NCBI GenBank assembly: GCA_902515095.1
Contig: CABXTC010000010.1
Location: 1-33,471 of the forward strand
Source of the DNA: an uncultured Pelagibacteraceae bacterium
GTDB lineage: Bacteria; Pseudomonadota; Alphaproteobacteria; Pelagibacterales; Pelagibacteraceae
Direction: 5' to 3'
DNA length: 33,471 bases
Positions 24,747 to 33,218 of this stretch are shown here, in pieces. The notes under the pieces are model-generated. The model did not search any database. It was not told where the DNA came from and worked only from the letters and a program-made list of their open reading frames with translations. The translations under genes and the position numbers were made by a program. How positions within the stretch are numbered: position 1 is the first letter of the stretch; each line of letters begins with the position of its first letter.

Positions 24747-26057
24747 ATGCTTGATAAATATTTTGATTATAAAAAACATAAAACTGATTTTAAAACTGAA
24801 GTAATAGCAGGAACAACCACTTTCTTGACGATGGCTTACATAATGTTTTTAAATCCGTTCATACTATCTGGAGAATTTGCTGGGCCCGAAAAAGGATTTT
24901 TTGATTTTGGTGCAGTTTATACAGCAACAATTTTAGCAACAGCATTGGCATGTTTCATCATGGCTTTTTACGGAAAAACATGGCCAATAGGACTTGCGCC
25001 AGGTATGGGAATAAATGCTTTCGTAGCTTTTGGTGTTTGTGCTGGAATGGGATATACACCTCAAGAAGCTCTGGGAGCAGTCTTAGTAGCTGGGGTGTTA
25101 TTTTTAATAATTTCCCTAACGCCAATCAGAGCTTGGTTAATAAACTCAATACCAAAAAGTCTTAAACTGGGAATAGGTGCAGGAATAGGATTATTTTTAG
25201 CAATAATTGGTCTGCAGATTATGGAAGTAGTAGTTGATAACCCTGTTACACTAGTTCAACTTGGTAACTTAAGCGATCCATTGGTGTTATTGGGTTGTGC
25301 AACATTTATTGCAATAATTGTTTTAGAAAAAATGAATGTGAAAGGAAATATCATCATAGGAATTTTAGTATTTAGTATTATAGCTTGGGCTACAGGCCTT
25401 GCAAAATTTAATGGTATTGCAAGTTCACCACCACCAATGACATATCTTTTTGAGTTTGATTTATCAGCTGCAATGACAGCTGGTATGTCAACGGTAATCT
25501 TTACTTTATTATTTATCGATTTTTTTGATACTGCGGGCACTTTGACTTCAGTAGCAAATGTTGCGGGTAAAGTAGGTAAAGACGGAAAGGTACAGGATAT
25601 AAATAAAGCTATGTTATCTGACAGTGTGGGCACTGTCGCTGGTGCAATGATGGGAACTACAACAGTAACCAGCTATGTAGAGTCTGGTGCTGGTGTTAAA
25701 GCTGGTGGAAAAACTGGAATGACGTCATTAGTGATTGGTATTCTATTTCTAGCATGTATATTTTTTGCTCCATTGGCTACTAGCTTACCAAAGCAAATTG
25801 ATGGTGCAGCTTTACTGTTTGTTTCTGTTCTTTTTATAAGAAACATTACTGATATTGAATGGAATGATATATCAGAGTCTGCTCCTGCAATACTAGCTAT
25901 GATCTCAATGCCATTAACATACAGTATTAGCAATGGTATTGCTTTAGCTTTTGTATCGTATGCTTTGATCAAAATATTTACTGGCAAATTCTCAAGCACA
26001 TCACCTGCAATATGGGTTATTGCAATTTTAAGTGTTGTTAGCTTTGCTGTTGCGTAA
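24747..26057 (+). CDS. NCS2-family purine permease (AzgA/PbuG-like)
   Basis: 436 residues, about 12 to 14 membrane segments. Starts LDKYFDYKKHKTDFKTEVIAGTTTFLTMAYIMFLNP, the hallmark of the AzgA-type hypoxanthine/guanine/adenine transporters; other motifs are GLAPGMGINAFVAFGVC (near 89-105), FIDFFDTAGTLTSVANVAG and SDSVGTVAGAMMGTTTVTSYVESGAGVKAGGKTGMTSL, also typical. Imports purine bases across the inner membrane by proton symport. A strong AGGAGG site (24737-24742) precedes the ATG. The convergent neighbour is a purine phosphoribosyltransferase, so the pair would take up and trap the bases. The 126-base leader shows no recognisable purine aptamer. Confidence 0.93.
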   Translation: MLDKYFDYKKHKTDFKTEVIAGTTTFLTMAYIMFLNPFILSGEFAGPEKGFFDFGAVYTATILATALACFIMAFYGKTWPIGLAPGMGINAFVAFGVCAGMGYTPQEALGAVLVAGVLFLIISLTPIRAWLINSIPKSLKLGIGAGIGLFLAIIGLQIMEVVVDNPVTLVQLGNLSDPLVLLGCATFIAIIVLEKMNVKGNIIIGILVFSIIAWATGLAKFNGIASSPPPMTYLFEFDLSAAMTAGMSTVIFTLLFIDFFDTAGTLTSVANVAGKVGKDGKVQDINKAMLSDSVGTVAGAMMGTTTVTSYVESGAGVKAGGKTGMTSLVIGILFLACIFFAPLATSLPKQIDGAALLFVSVLFIRNITDIEWNDISESAPAILAMISMPLTYSISNGIALAFVSYALIKIFTGKFSSTSPAIWVIAILSVVSFAVA

Positions 26058-26068
26058 ATTAAACTTTT

Positions 26069-26101
26069 AAATAGGGCTAGTTTTTAATACTAGTCCTATT
26101 T
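26069..26101 (+). terminator. Intrinsic terminator after the purine permease
   Basis: Thirteen-base arms AAATAGGGCTAGT (26069-26081) and ACTAGTCCTATTT (26089-26101), one G:U pair, seven-base loop, followed by a T-rich stretch. The right arm includes the TAG stop (26096-26098) of the convergent phosphoribosyltransferase gene, so the same inverted repeat may end both transcripts, less strongly on the minus strand where no U-tract follows. Confidence 0.82.
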
Positions 26102-26617
26102 ATTCTTTTTTATTATTTCTTCGATAGACAATTCTTCGTAATGTTCTGTGGGTTGAACTATCCAGGGGTCTGAATCTAATTTGATAGGGCAGAAATCTGG
26201 CTCAAAAGATGAAGATTTTTTTTTCCATAAACACGCTGTCTTAATCTCTTTAATAAAATTTTTTGTTGGTCCATAATTTTTAAGCCATTCAATGCTTTTA
26301 TTTAATGTTAAACCAGTATCTGACAAGTCATCAATCAAAAGTATCTTTTTAAAATCTTCATCATTTGCCAGTGAGCTTATTTCTCTAGCAAACATTAATT
26401 GACCTTGTTGATCTTCCATACCTTCTCCTGAATAACTTTGAATAACAATATAGGCTATGGGAAGTTTTAAAATTCTCGATAAAATATCGATAATCGGTGC
26501 CGCACCTCTCATTATACCAATTAATACTGTAGGATTGTATTCATTGTGAATTTGAATAGCTAATTTTTCAACTATATTTTTGTATTCTTCCCACCCAACG
26601 ATCATTTTTTTTGCCAT
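26096..26617 (-). CDS. Purine (xanthine/hypoxanthine-guanine type) phosphoribosyltransferase
   Basis: 173 residues, type I PRTase. The PRPP-binding loop is ILLIDDLSDTGLT (92-104), the pyrophosphate loop is LIGIMRGAAPI (32-42), and the C-terminal hood carries the aromatic DPWIVQPTEHYEEL typical of xanthine/guanine PRTases. Converts an imported free base plus PRPP to the nucleoside monophosphate. It lies five bases downstream of the big sugar-enzyme gene on the same strand and may be co-transcribed, although the function fits better with the convergent permease. Substrate choice between xanthine and hypoxanthine/guanine cannot be read from the sequence. Confidence 0.88.
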   Translation of the reverse strand: MAKKMIVGWEEYKNIVEKLAIQIHNEYNPTVLIGIMRGAAPIIDILSRILKLPIAYIVIQSYSGEGMEDQQGQLMFAREISSLANDEDFKKILLIDDLSDTGLTLNKSIEWLKNYGPTKNFIKEIKTACLWKKKSSSFEPDFCPIKLDSDPWIVQPTEHYEELSIEEIIKKNK

Positions 26618-26622
26618 TGTGA

Positions 26623-29166
26623 TTAATTTTCCAAGTCCTTAATGTTAATAAATTTTTTAGATATATCTTTGTTATTTTTTTTTATATCATCAAAAAAGTT
26701 CCAAGCTAGAACCAGCACTACTGGCAATTCATCTTTAAATTTATTTTTAGATAAAATAGGAATTTTAACACCTGGAACAAATTTTCCATGTTTAAGCTTA
26801 TTATCTTCAATAATAGAATCGATTTGATCTTTAACACCAAAAAAGTTTAATGCTGTAGTTGCTTTGGCTGGAGAACCATAACCAATTATCTTTTTATTTT
26901 CTTTTTTAAGCTTGTCTAGATTATCAATAACATTTTTTCTAATTTTATAAATTTTATCTGCAAAATTTTTGTAAGTGATATATTTTTTAATTCCAAATTT
27001 TTCTTCCTCTTTTAACAAAAATTTAACATTATTATTAATTTTACTTTTTATGTTTTTAACATAAACCCTAATTGAGCCTCCATGTGTTTTAATTTTTTCA
27101 GCATTACAGATTTTTAAATTAAATTGTTTAAAAAAGTTTACTAATGAGGTTAAAGACCAATAATTATAATGTTCGTGATAAATATTATCAAAGGTCAAAT
27201 CTTTAAGAGTATTTAGTAAGTATTGGACCTCAATGATTATTGTCCCATCTTTTTTCAACAATCTTTTCATACATTCTGCCATTTCTTTTAGTTTGTCAGA
27301 ATGAGCAAAAACATTTGATGCTAAAATAATATCTGCACCTTTTTTAATTTTTTTCAAATTCTTGATTTCCAAAAAACCGTTGAAAGTTTTTATCTTATTT
27401 TTATTAGCTAATTTAGCTAAATTTTTTGCAGGTTCTATTCCTAAAATATTTCTAAACCCAAGACTTTGAAAGGGTTTTAGAGCAATTCCATCATTACTTC
27501 CAACATCGATTATATAAGATTTTTTTTTATTTAGTTTGAATTCTTTAACATATTTTTTTGCAGATTTTTCAAAATGTTCTCTGAATACCTTAGACGTAGA
27601 TGAGGTGTAAAGATAATTTGAAAACATTTTTTTTGGATCAACAGCTACTGATAACTGACAGTTGTGACAATTTTCACAGTAATTGACTTCTAATGGATAA
27701 AGTTCTACTAGCTCTGATTTCTTTTTTAATAAGTTGTTAGCTAATGGTTGATATCCGAGTGATATCACTCTTTTTAATTTTTCATTACCACATGATCTAC
27801 ATTCAAATTTGTAATATTTTAACAAAAGATTTTTTTCTTTTTCATCAACAAAAACATGTTTAATTGTATGTGTAACTCCATAATTTTCATGCTCTCTTTC
27901 TCCTCTCACTAAATTTAAAAATGTTGTATCTTTTGAAAAAACCATTGTATGAGCAACGTTTGGTTTAATTATAGATAATTGTCCCTCGTTAACTACTTGT
28001 GTAATTTTAGGAGAGTTAGGATTTAATATATCTTGAAAAACTTCAATAATTTGCCCTTTGGTAAAAAGACATTTTTGTTCTTGTTGAGGATGATAGTGGT
28101 TTGCTCTTATGGTTCCTTTTTTAGATTCTATTAACCCAATCATATTTATGGGTTCTGTCAGCTCATGGTTGCTAATTTTTCCTCTATTATCAATAAACTC
28201 ATTATCCCCATCTTTTACATGCTCTAAATCTTTAATTAAATCTTGTTTTGACCATTTGTGAATCATTTCTTTCAAGCTTTCATCTAATGCGTACAAAAAT
28301 TTGAAACCTGTTCTTAAAATTTTTTCATTTGACAATGAAAAACCCAAATTTGGGATTTCATCATTTGTTTCTCTCAGAGTTACTTTGGGGTTATGTTTTT
28401 TACATATTTCAGCTACTTTTTTTACAGTCACAGTTTCTTTGGTTAAATTAAAGAGTTCGTTATTTAGATCGACTCTTTCCTCCATAAACTTAAAGCATCT
28501 AGCGACATCGATAAGTGGAACAAGGCTTTTTATTTGTTTACCTCCCGCAAATAATCTTAGTGTTCCATTTTGAGAAGCTATTTTTGAAAAAAGATTAGCC
28601 ATAATATCAATCCTAGCGGTATCTGATGAATATCCATAAACTGATCCAAGTCTTAATATAATATAGTTTTTTCCAGACCTCTTTAATTGTTCCTCATTGA
28701 TTGCTTTTGATTTACTATAAGCTAGGATGGGGTTTGTTTTCTCATCTTCCCTAATGTTCATTTTTACACTTTCAGTTCCTTCATAAACCACATGGGAAGT
28801 TGGCATGATTATTTTACATTTATTGCTTATTGAATCTAAAATATTTTGCGTACCCTCCTCAGCAACTTTTGAAATTAGTTCATTTTTTCTTTCTGAACTT
28901 TCACTTTTAACTCTTGGCACATCGGTGACACCTGCTAGATGATGAACAATATCAGCATGTTGACAATATTTTTTAATTAATTCTTTATCAAGGATATCTC
29001 CTTGAACAAAATTTATATTCCAGTTTCTAATTTGATTAACTCTCTCTGAAATAAATCTATTATCGATAACAGTTATTTCATCATTCCAACTGTAGCCTGA
29101 GTATATTTTACACAATTCAGTTCCAATATACCCTAGACCACCAGTTATAACGATTTTTTTCATCAA
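26623..29166 (-). CDS. Trifunctional sugar enzyme: SDR epimerase/reductase + cupin + C-methyltransferase
   Basis: 847 residues, three domains in one frame. Residues 1-305: extended SDR with GGLGYIG (9-15), active-site TS (123-124) and YxxxK (Y150-K154). Residues 315-445: single cupin with NHYHPQQEQ (356-364) supplying the metal or base histidines and H406 near PNVAHTMVF. Residues 455-847: C-methyltransferase of the NovU/TylC3/TcaB9 type, with a Zn-binding set C456xxC459 and C497xxC500xxC503, SAM motif DVGSNDG (554-560), YHEHYNYWS (663-671), HGGSIR (695-700) and the C-terminal GYGSPAKATTAL nucleotide-binding piece. Together these would make a branched C-methyl deoxysugar. No frameshift. Divergent from a GT17 gene across 61 bases. 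Confidence 0.9.
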   Translation of the reverse strand: MMKKIVITGGLGYIGTELCKIYSGYSWNDEITVIDNRFISERVNQIRNWNINFVQGDILDKELIKKYCQHADIVHHLAGVTDVPRVKSESSERKNELISKVAEEGTQNILDSISNKCKIIMPTSHVVYEGTESVKMNIREDEKTNPILAYSKSKAINEEQLKRSGKNYIILRLGSVYGYSSDTARIDIMANLFSKIASQNGTLRLFAGGKQIKSLVPLIDVARCFKFMEERVDLNNELFNLTKETVTVKKVAEICKKHNPKVTLRETNDEIPNLGFSLSNEKILRTGFKFLYALDESLKEMIHKWSKQDLIKDLEHVKDGDNEFIDNRGKISNHELTEPINMIGLIESKKGTIRANHYHPQQEQKCLFTKGQIIEVFQDILNPNSPKITQVVNEGQLSIIKPNVAHTMVFSKDTTFLNLVRGEREHENYGVTHTIKHVFVDEKEKNLLLKYYKFECRSCGNEKLKRVISLGYQPLANNLLKKKSELVELYPLEVNYCENCHNCQLSVAVDPKKMFSNYLYTSSTSKVFREHFEKSAKKYVKEFKLNKKKSYIIDVGSNDGIALKPFQSLGFRNILGIEPAKNLAKLANKNKIKTFNGFLEIKNLKKIKKGADIILASNVFAHSDKLKEMAECMKRLLKKDGTIIIEVQYLLNTLKDLTFDNIYHEHYNYWSLTSLVNFFKQFNLKICNAEKIKTHGGSIRVYVKNIKSKINNNVKFLLKEEEKFGIKKYITYKNFADKIYKIRKNVIDNLDKLKKENKKIIGYGSPAKATTALNFFGVKDQIDSIIEDNKLKHGKFVPGVKIPILSKNKFKDELPVVLVLAWNFFDDIKKNNKDISKKFINIKDLEN

Positions 29167-29227
29167 TATTAATTATCAAATTATTTAAAACTTTACATCA
29201 AATTTAATAATCATTATTAACAAAATA

Positions 29228-30118
29228 ATGCAAATATTTGATTGTTTTATGTATTTTAATGAGGACTTAGTTCTTGAGTTAAGATTAAACTATCTCAATA
29301 AGTTTGTTGATCATTTTGTAATTATAGAAAGTACCTTTAATCACAGGGGACAAAAGAAAAATTTAAATTTCAATATTAAAAAATTTTCAAAATTTGAGAA
29401 AAAGATTAAATATTTTATCTTAGATAGCCAACCTCCTAATTTAGAAATAATTAATAAAGATGACTCAGAAAATGATAAATCAAAAAAATATATTTTAAAT
29501 GGTTATAAAAGAGATCATTTTCAGAGAAATCATATTTCAAATGGTATTAAGGATGCTAATCAAGATGACATTATAATTGTATCTGACATAGATGAAATTC
29601 CAAATTTAGAAAAATTAGATTTTAGAAAAATTCAGGATGACTTAATTTTTTTTAATCAAAAAATGTGCTATTATAAATTCAATCTATATCAAAAAGATTA
29701 TAATTGGACTGGTTCAAGAGCTTGTAAAAAAAAAAACTTATTATCCCCTCAATGGATAAGAGATATCAAACCAAAAAAATATTCAAAATGGAGGCTTGAT
29801 ACGTATTTCTCTAAACATAAATATTCAAATATTAGCTTAATAAATAATGGTGGATGGCATTTTTCATATTTAAATACTCCAGAGTTAATAGAACAAAAAC
29901 TTAAATCCTACACACATCATAGGGAATACGATTTAAATCCAATTGGAATTGAAAATATAGAAAATAGAATTAAAAACAGAATGTCTGTCTATAATCTATC
30001 ATCAGATAAAAGAGACAATCAATTTGCGGAAGGTGTTAAATTGGCAATAATGGATAATGAAGATTTACCAAGTTATATTTCCCAAAATTTAAATCAATAC
30101 AAGGAATGGTTAGCATGA
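29228..30118 (+). CDS. Glycosyltransferase family 17 protein
   Basis: 296 residues without signal or membrane segment. IFDCFMYFNEDLVLELRLNYLNKFVDHFVIIES (3-35), the FNHRGQKK signature, RDHFQRN (95-101), SDIDEIP (119-125; DxD metal/nucleotide-sugar motif) and GGWHFSYLNTPELIEQKLKSYTHHRE together match the GT17 family, best known from the animal enzyme adding bisecting GlcNAc; bacterial members act on unknown glycans. Likely transfers a sugar in the cytoplasm onto a surface polysaccharide. It is divergent from the trifunctional sugar gene and overlaps the DUF1330 gene by 4 bases (ATGA). Confidence 0.87.
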   Translation: MQIFDCFMYFNEDLVLELRLNYLNKFVDHFVIIESTFNHRGQKKNLNFNIKKFSKFEKKIKYFILDSQPPNLEIINKDDSENDKSKKYILNGYKRDHFQRNHISNGIKDANQDDIIIVSDIDEIPNLEKLDFRKIQDDLIFFNQKMCYYKFNLYQKDYNWTGSRACKKKNLLSPQWIRDIKPKKYSKWRLDTYFSKHKYSNISLINNGGWHFSYLNTPELIEQKLKSYTHHREYDLNPIGIENIENRIKNRMSVYNLSSDKRDNQFAEGVKLAIMDNEDLPSYISQNLNQYKEWLA

Positions 30119-30417
30119 TAAAAAAAGGTTATTGGGTGAGCGTGTATGTCAAAATCGAAAATGAGGAAAATCTAAAAAAATATTCTGAATTGGCTACACC
30201 AATTATCAAAAGTTTTGGAGGTGTGCCTCATATAAGAGGTGGAATACACAAAACATTTGAGGGTGATGATTTTGAAAGAACAGTAGTATGGGAATTTCCT
30301 AGCTACGCAAAAGCATTAGCATGTTGCAATTCAAAGGAATACCAAAATAGCTGGAGTGTGGCTAAAGATACTACTGTGAGACACATGCAAGTAGTTGAAG
30401 GATTTAGTACTGAATAG
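30115..30417 (+). CDS. DUF1330 family protein
   Basis: 100 residues from the ATG at 30115, which overlaps the GT17 stop as ATGA; an ATG three codons upstream also exists. Small ferredoxin-like alpha/beta fold typical of DUF1330: GYWVSVYVKIENEENLKKYSELATPIIKSFGGVPHIRGG and the closing segment ERTVVWEFPSYAKALACCNSKEYQ. The family is probably related to Dabb/YciI stress proteins with no defined function. Its stop is inside the convergent AlkA gene (14-base overlap). Confidence 0.87.
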   Translation: MIKKGYWVSVYVKIENEENLKKYSELATPIIKSFGGVPHIRGGIHKTFEGDDFERTVVWEFPSYAKALACCNSKEYQNSWSVAKDTTVRHMQVVEGFSTE

Positions 30418-31039
30418 GTTCAGGATCTATACTTCTCCACAAATACCATGTTGCAACAGAACAATATGGAGAAAATCTTTTTTTTAACAAATTTACAAAT
30501 TTTTCAGGTGGCAAATATTTTTTTTTATAATTTTTGGATATTGCTCTTAAAAGACCAATATCTTGAACTGGCCAAATATTAGATCTATTGTAAGTGAATA
30601 GTAAAATCATTTCAGCCGACCATCTTCCTATCTGTCTTAGTTTTGATAAATAGTTTATAGCCTCTTCATCAGTCATTTTATTAATTAATTTTGGATTAAA
30701 AGTTTTTTCAATAGTTTGTTTAGCTAAACTTTTAATTCCTAAAACTTTTTGACGACTCAGGCCACAGCTTTTAATTTGGGTAAATGTTAATTTTGAGACT
30801 TTTTTAGCATTGATTTTGTTACCACATTTTTTTTTAAATCTTAAAAAGACAGAATTTGCTGCAACAACACTTATTTGTTGTCCAATTATACTTTTACATA
30901 AAGAAAAAAAAACATCTTCTCTAGATGTCAATATAGTTTCTGAAGGACTTTGGTAATTTTTAATCAATTGAGCCATTCTTGCATCTTTTTTTGATAAATA
31001 TTTTTTAGCTTTATTCCAATATTTTGGACTTTTAGTCAT
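30404..31039 (-). CDS. alkA: DNA-3-methyladenine glycosylase II (AlkA-like, HhH-GPD)
   Basis: 211 residues, monofunctional base-excision repair glycosylase for alkylated purines. Helix-hairpin-helix KLRQIGRWSAEMIL (133-146) precedes PVQDIGLLRAI with catalytic Asp160; IIGQQISVVAA (51-61) is the usual DNA-intercalating helix region. Length fits the short AlkA forms without the Ada-like N-terminal domain. Its start overlaps the upstream EamA gene by 8 bases. The last 14 bases overlap the convergent DUF1330 gene. Confidence 0.9.
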   Translation of the reverse strand: MTKSPKYWNKAKKYLSKKDARMAQLIKNYQSPSETILTSREDVFFSLCKSIIGQQISVVAANSVFLRFKKKCGNKINAKKVSKLTFTQIKSCGLSRQKVLGIKSLAKQTIEKTFNPKLINKMTDEEAINYLSKLRQIGRWSAEMILLFTYNRSNIWPVQDIGLLRAISKNYKKKYLPPEKFVNLLKKRFSPYCSVATWYLWRSIDPEPIQY

Positions 31040-31916
31040 TTATTGTTTTAGAAGTAATAATTTTTTTTTTATAAATTTCCCTTCTAAAAATTATTAGTGT
31101 TGAGATAATCACTAAAAAAGCACCTATCAATGTTTTAATTGTAGGTATCTCATCCCAAATAAAATATCCAAAAATAATAGCAAACACTAATGTCAGATAT
31201 TTTAAAGGAGTTACAAGGGATACTTCAGAATATTTATATGATTGACTTAGCCATAGATTTGAAACTCCACCGAAAATTCCTACCAAAGATAGAATTAAAA
31301 AGTGATTGAAACTAGGCATTACCCAACCAAATGGTAAAGTCAAAAAACTTAGAAAAGTAATTGCAATAGAAAAGAAAAGAGAAATAAGCCAAACTGGCTC
31401 TGTTGTTGAAAGTTGTCTTAATGTTATTGCAACATAAGAAAGTCCCAAACAAAAAATTATTGGAAAAATATAATAGATATTTAAATTACTAATTCCTGGT
31501 TCTGTAATGATTAAAATACCAATAAATCCAACTAACACTGCCAACCATCTGTAAATACCAACTTTTTCACTTAATAAAAATATTGAAAAAATAGTTGTAA
31601 ATATTGGAGCTGCAAAAGATATACTTACTACTGTTGCTAGAGGTAATTTTCTCAAAGCAATAAAAATTGCAATTATAGCAATTAATCCAGCTATACATCT
31701 TAAAGAATGCAATCCTGGTCTTTTTGTTTTATAAAAATCGTGAAGTCTTTCTCTTGGAATAATAAAAAAATAAAAAATAATGCCAAAAAAACCTCTAAAA
31801 AATAAAACTTGTCCAACCGGATAATCGACTGACCACTTAACTATAACGTCCATTAAAGAAAATCCAATAATGGACAGAAACATGTACAAAAAACCTAATT
31901 GATTTTTACTGAGCAT
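31032..31916 (-). CDS. EamA/DMT-superfamily transporter
   Basis: 294 residues with ten predicted membrane helices in two EamA repeats; the first begins QLGFLYMFLSIIGFSLMDVIVKW, the second at LIITEPGISNLNIYYIFPIIFCLGLSYVAITLRQL. WSVDYPVGQVLFFRGFFGI and LPLATVVSISFAAPIFTTIFSIFLLSEKVGIYRW are classic DMT stretches. Exports or imports a small metabolite across the inner membrane; substrate not deducible. It is first in a two-gene unit with alkA, which it overlaps by 8 bases, and divergent from msrA over 35 bases. Confidence 0.91.
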   Translation of the reverse strand: MLSKNQLGFLYMFLSIIGFSLMDVIVKWSVDYPVGQVLFFRGFFGIIFYFFIIPRERLHDFYKTKRPGLHSLRCIAGLIAIIAIFIALRKLPLATVVSISFAAPIFTTIFSIFLLSEKVGIYRWLAVLVGFIGILIITEPGISNLNIYYIFPIIFCLGLSYVAITLRQLSTTEPVWLISLFFSIAITFLSFLTLPFGWVMPSFNHFLILSLVGIFGGVSNLWLSQSYKYSEVSLVTPLKYLTLVFAIIFGYFIWDEIPTIKTLIGAFLVIISTLIIFRREIYKKKIITSKTIND

Positions 31917-31951
31917 ATGAATAATTTGTAGATTAATTTAAATCTTAATCA

Positions 31952-32395
31952 ATGGAAATAGCAGTTTTAGCTCTTGGATGTTTTTGGGGACCAGAAATTA
32001 AATTTAGTAAAATTGATGGTGTTATCAAAACCGAAGTTGGATATTGCGGAGGGAATACTCCAACAACAACTTACAAAGAGGTTTGTTCAGGAACAACAAA
32101 CCATGCTGAAGTTGTGAAACTAGATTTCGATGAAAAAATTATATCTTATGAAAAAATCATAAAAACCTTCTTTCAAATTCATGATCCAACTACTCTAAAT
32201 TCTCAAGGGCCAGATTTTGGTACACAGTATAGAAGTGAAATTTTTTATCTTAACGACAATCAAAAAGAAATAGCTGAAAAAGTCTTTAAAGATATAAACG
32301 AAAGACTATCTGGAAAGGTGGTTACCAAAATTTCCTTATTAAAAAACTATTGTCCTGCTGAGGAATATCATCAAAAATATTTAGAAAAAAGATAG
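31952..32395 (+). CDS. msrA: Peptide-methionine (S)-S-oxide reductase A
   Basis: 147 residues, a short but complete MsrA. Catalytic motif GCFWG with Cys10, preceded by VLAL, then EVGYCGGNTPTTTYKEVCSGTTNHAEVV, DPTTLNSQGPDFGTQYRSEIFY and a C-terminal YCPAEEYHQKYLEK. Repairs oxidised Met residues with thioredoxin. Two further Cys (in GYCGG and NYCPAEEYHQ) are candidate resolving residues. The following sulfurtransferase starts one base after the stop, so the two are co-translated. Confidence 0.94.
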   Translation: MEIAVLALGCFWGPEIKFSKIDGVIKTEVGYCGGNTPTTTYKEVCSGTTNHAEVVKLDFDEKIISYEKIIKTFFQIHDPTTLNSQGPDFGTQYRSEIFYLNDNQKEIAEKVFKDINERLSGKVVTKISLLKNYCPAEEYHQKYLEKR

Positions 32396-32396
32396 A

Positions 32397-33212
32397 ATGT
32401 CTTTAGTTGAAACTGATTGGTTAGATAAAAATCTTAATAAAGTAAAAATAATTGATTGTTCATGGCATATGCCACAAACTAAAAGAAGTGGATTAGACGA
32501 ATATAAAAATCAGCACATACCTAGTTCAATTTTTTTTGACTTAGACGCTAATTCAAAAAAAGGGATTAATTTACCACACATGTTAGTTAACCAAAATGAT
32601 TGGGTACAAATTGTATCAAAAATGGGAATAAAGAATGAGGATGAAATAGTCATATATGATAACTCAGATGTAATTAGCTCGTGTAGATGTTGGTTTAATT
32701 TTATTTATTTTGGTCATGATCCTAAATTAGTTCATGTTTTAAATGGTGGGCTAAAAAAATGGATAAAAGAAAACAAAGAAGTAACGAATGATGCTACAAA
32801 TATTAAAACATCTGACTACAAAAGTTTTGAACAAAAAGATCTTGTTAAAAATAAAGAACAAATTGATATCAATATTGAAGAAAAGGAATTTAAAGTGATA
32901 GACGCTAGGAACAAAGAAAGATTTGATGGTAAGGTTCCGGAGCCTAGAAAAGGTTTAAGAAGTGGTAGTATAAAAAATTCTTTTTGTATACCTTTTAACC
33001 TTTGTTTATATGAAGACAAAACATTTAAAAGTAAAAAAGACCTTAAACTTATTTTTGAAACTTGTTTAAAAAATATAAATGAAAAAGATATAGTTTTTTC
33101 ATGTGGTTCTGGAGTTACTGCGTGTGTTTTGGCACTAGCTTATTCTTTAATAAATGATAAGTATCATCCTTGTATTTATGATGGCTCTTGGGCTGAATAC
33201 GGAATAATTTAA
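32397..33212 (+). CDS. sseA: 3-mercaptopyruvate sulfurtransferase (rhodanese-fold)
   Basis: 271 residues, two rhodanese domains. The N-terminal inactive domain has VKIIDCSWHMP (15-25) and LNGGLKKWIKENKE; the C-terminal one has FKVIDARNKERFDGKVPEPRKGLRSGSIKNS and active Cys236 in CGSGVTAC. The CGSGVT loop fits 3-mercaptopyruvate specificity rather than thiosulfate. Transfers sulfur from mercaptopyruvate to thiophilic acceptors. Sits one base after msrA and 6 bases before the RND adaptor gene. Confidence 0.91.
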   Translation: MSLVETDWLDKNLNKVKIIDCSWHMPQTKRSGLDEYKNQHIPSSIFFDLDANSKKGINLPHMLVNQNDWVQIVSKMGIKNEDEIVIYDNSDVISSCRCWFNFIYFGHDPKLVHVLNGGLKKWIKENKEVTNDATNIKTSDYKSFEQKDLVKNKEQIDINIEEKEFKVIDARNKERFDGKVPEPRKGLRSGSIKNSFCIPFNLCLYEDKTFKSKKDLKLIFETCLKNINEKDIVFSCGSGVTACVLALAYSLINDKYHPCIYDGSWAEYGII

Positions 33213-33218
33213 ATAAAG

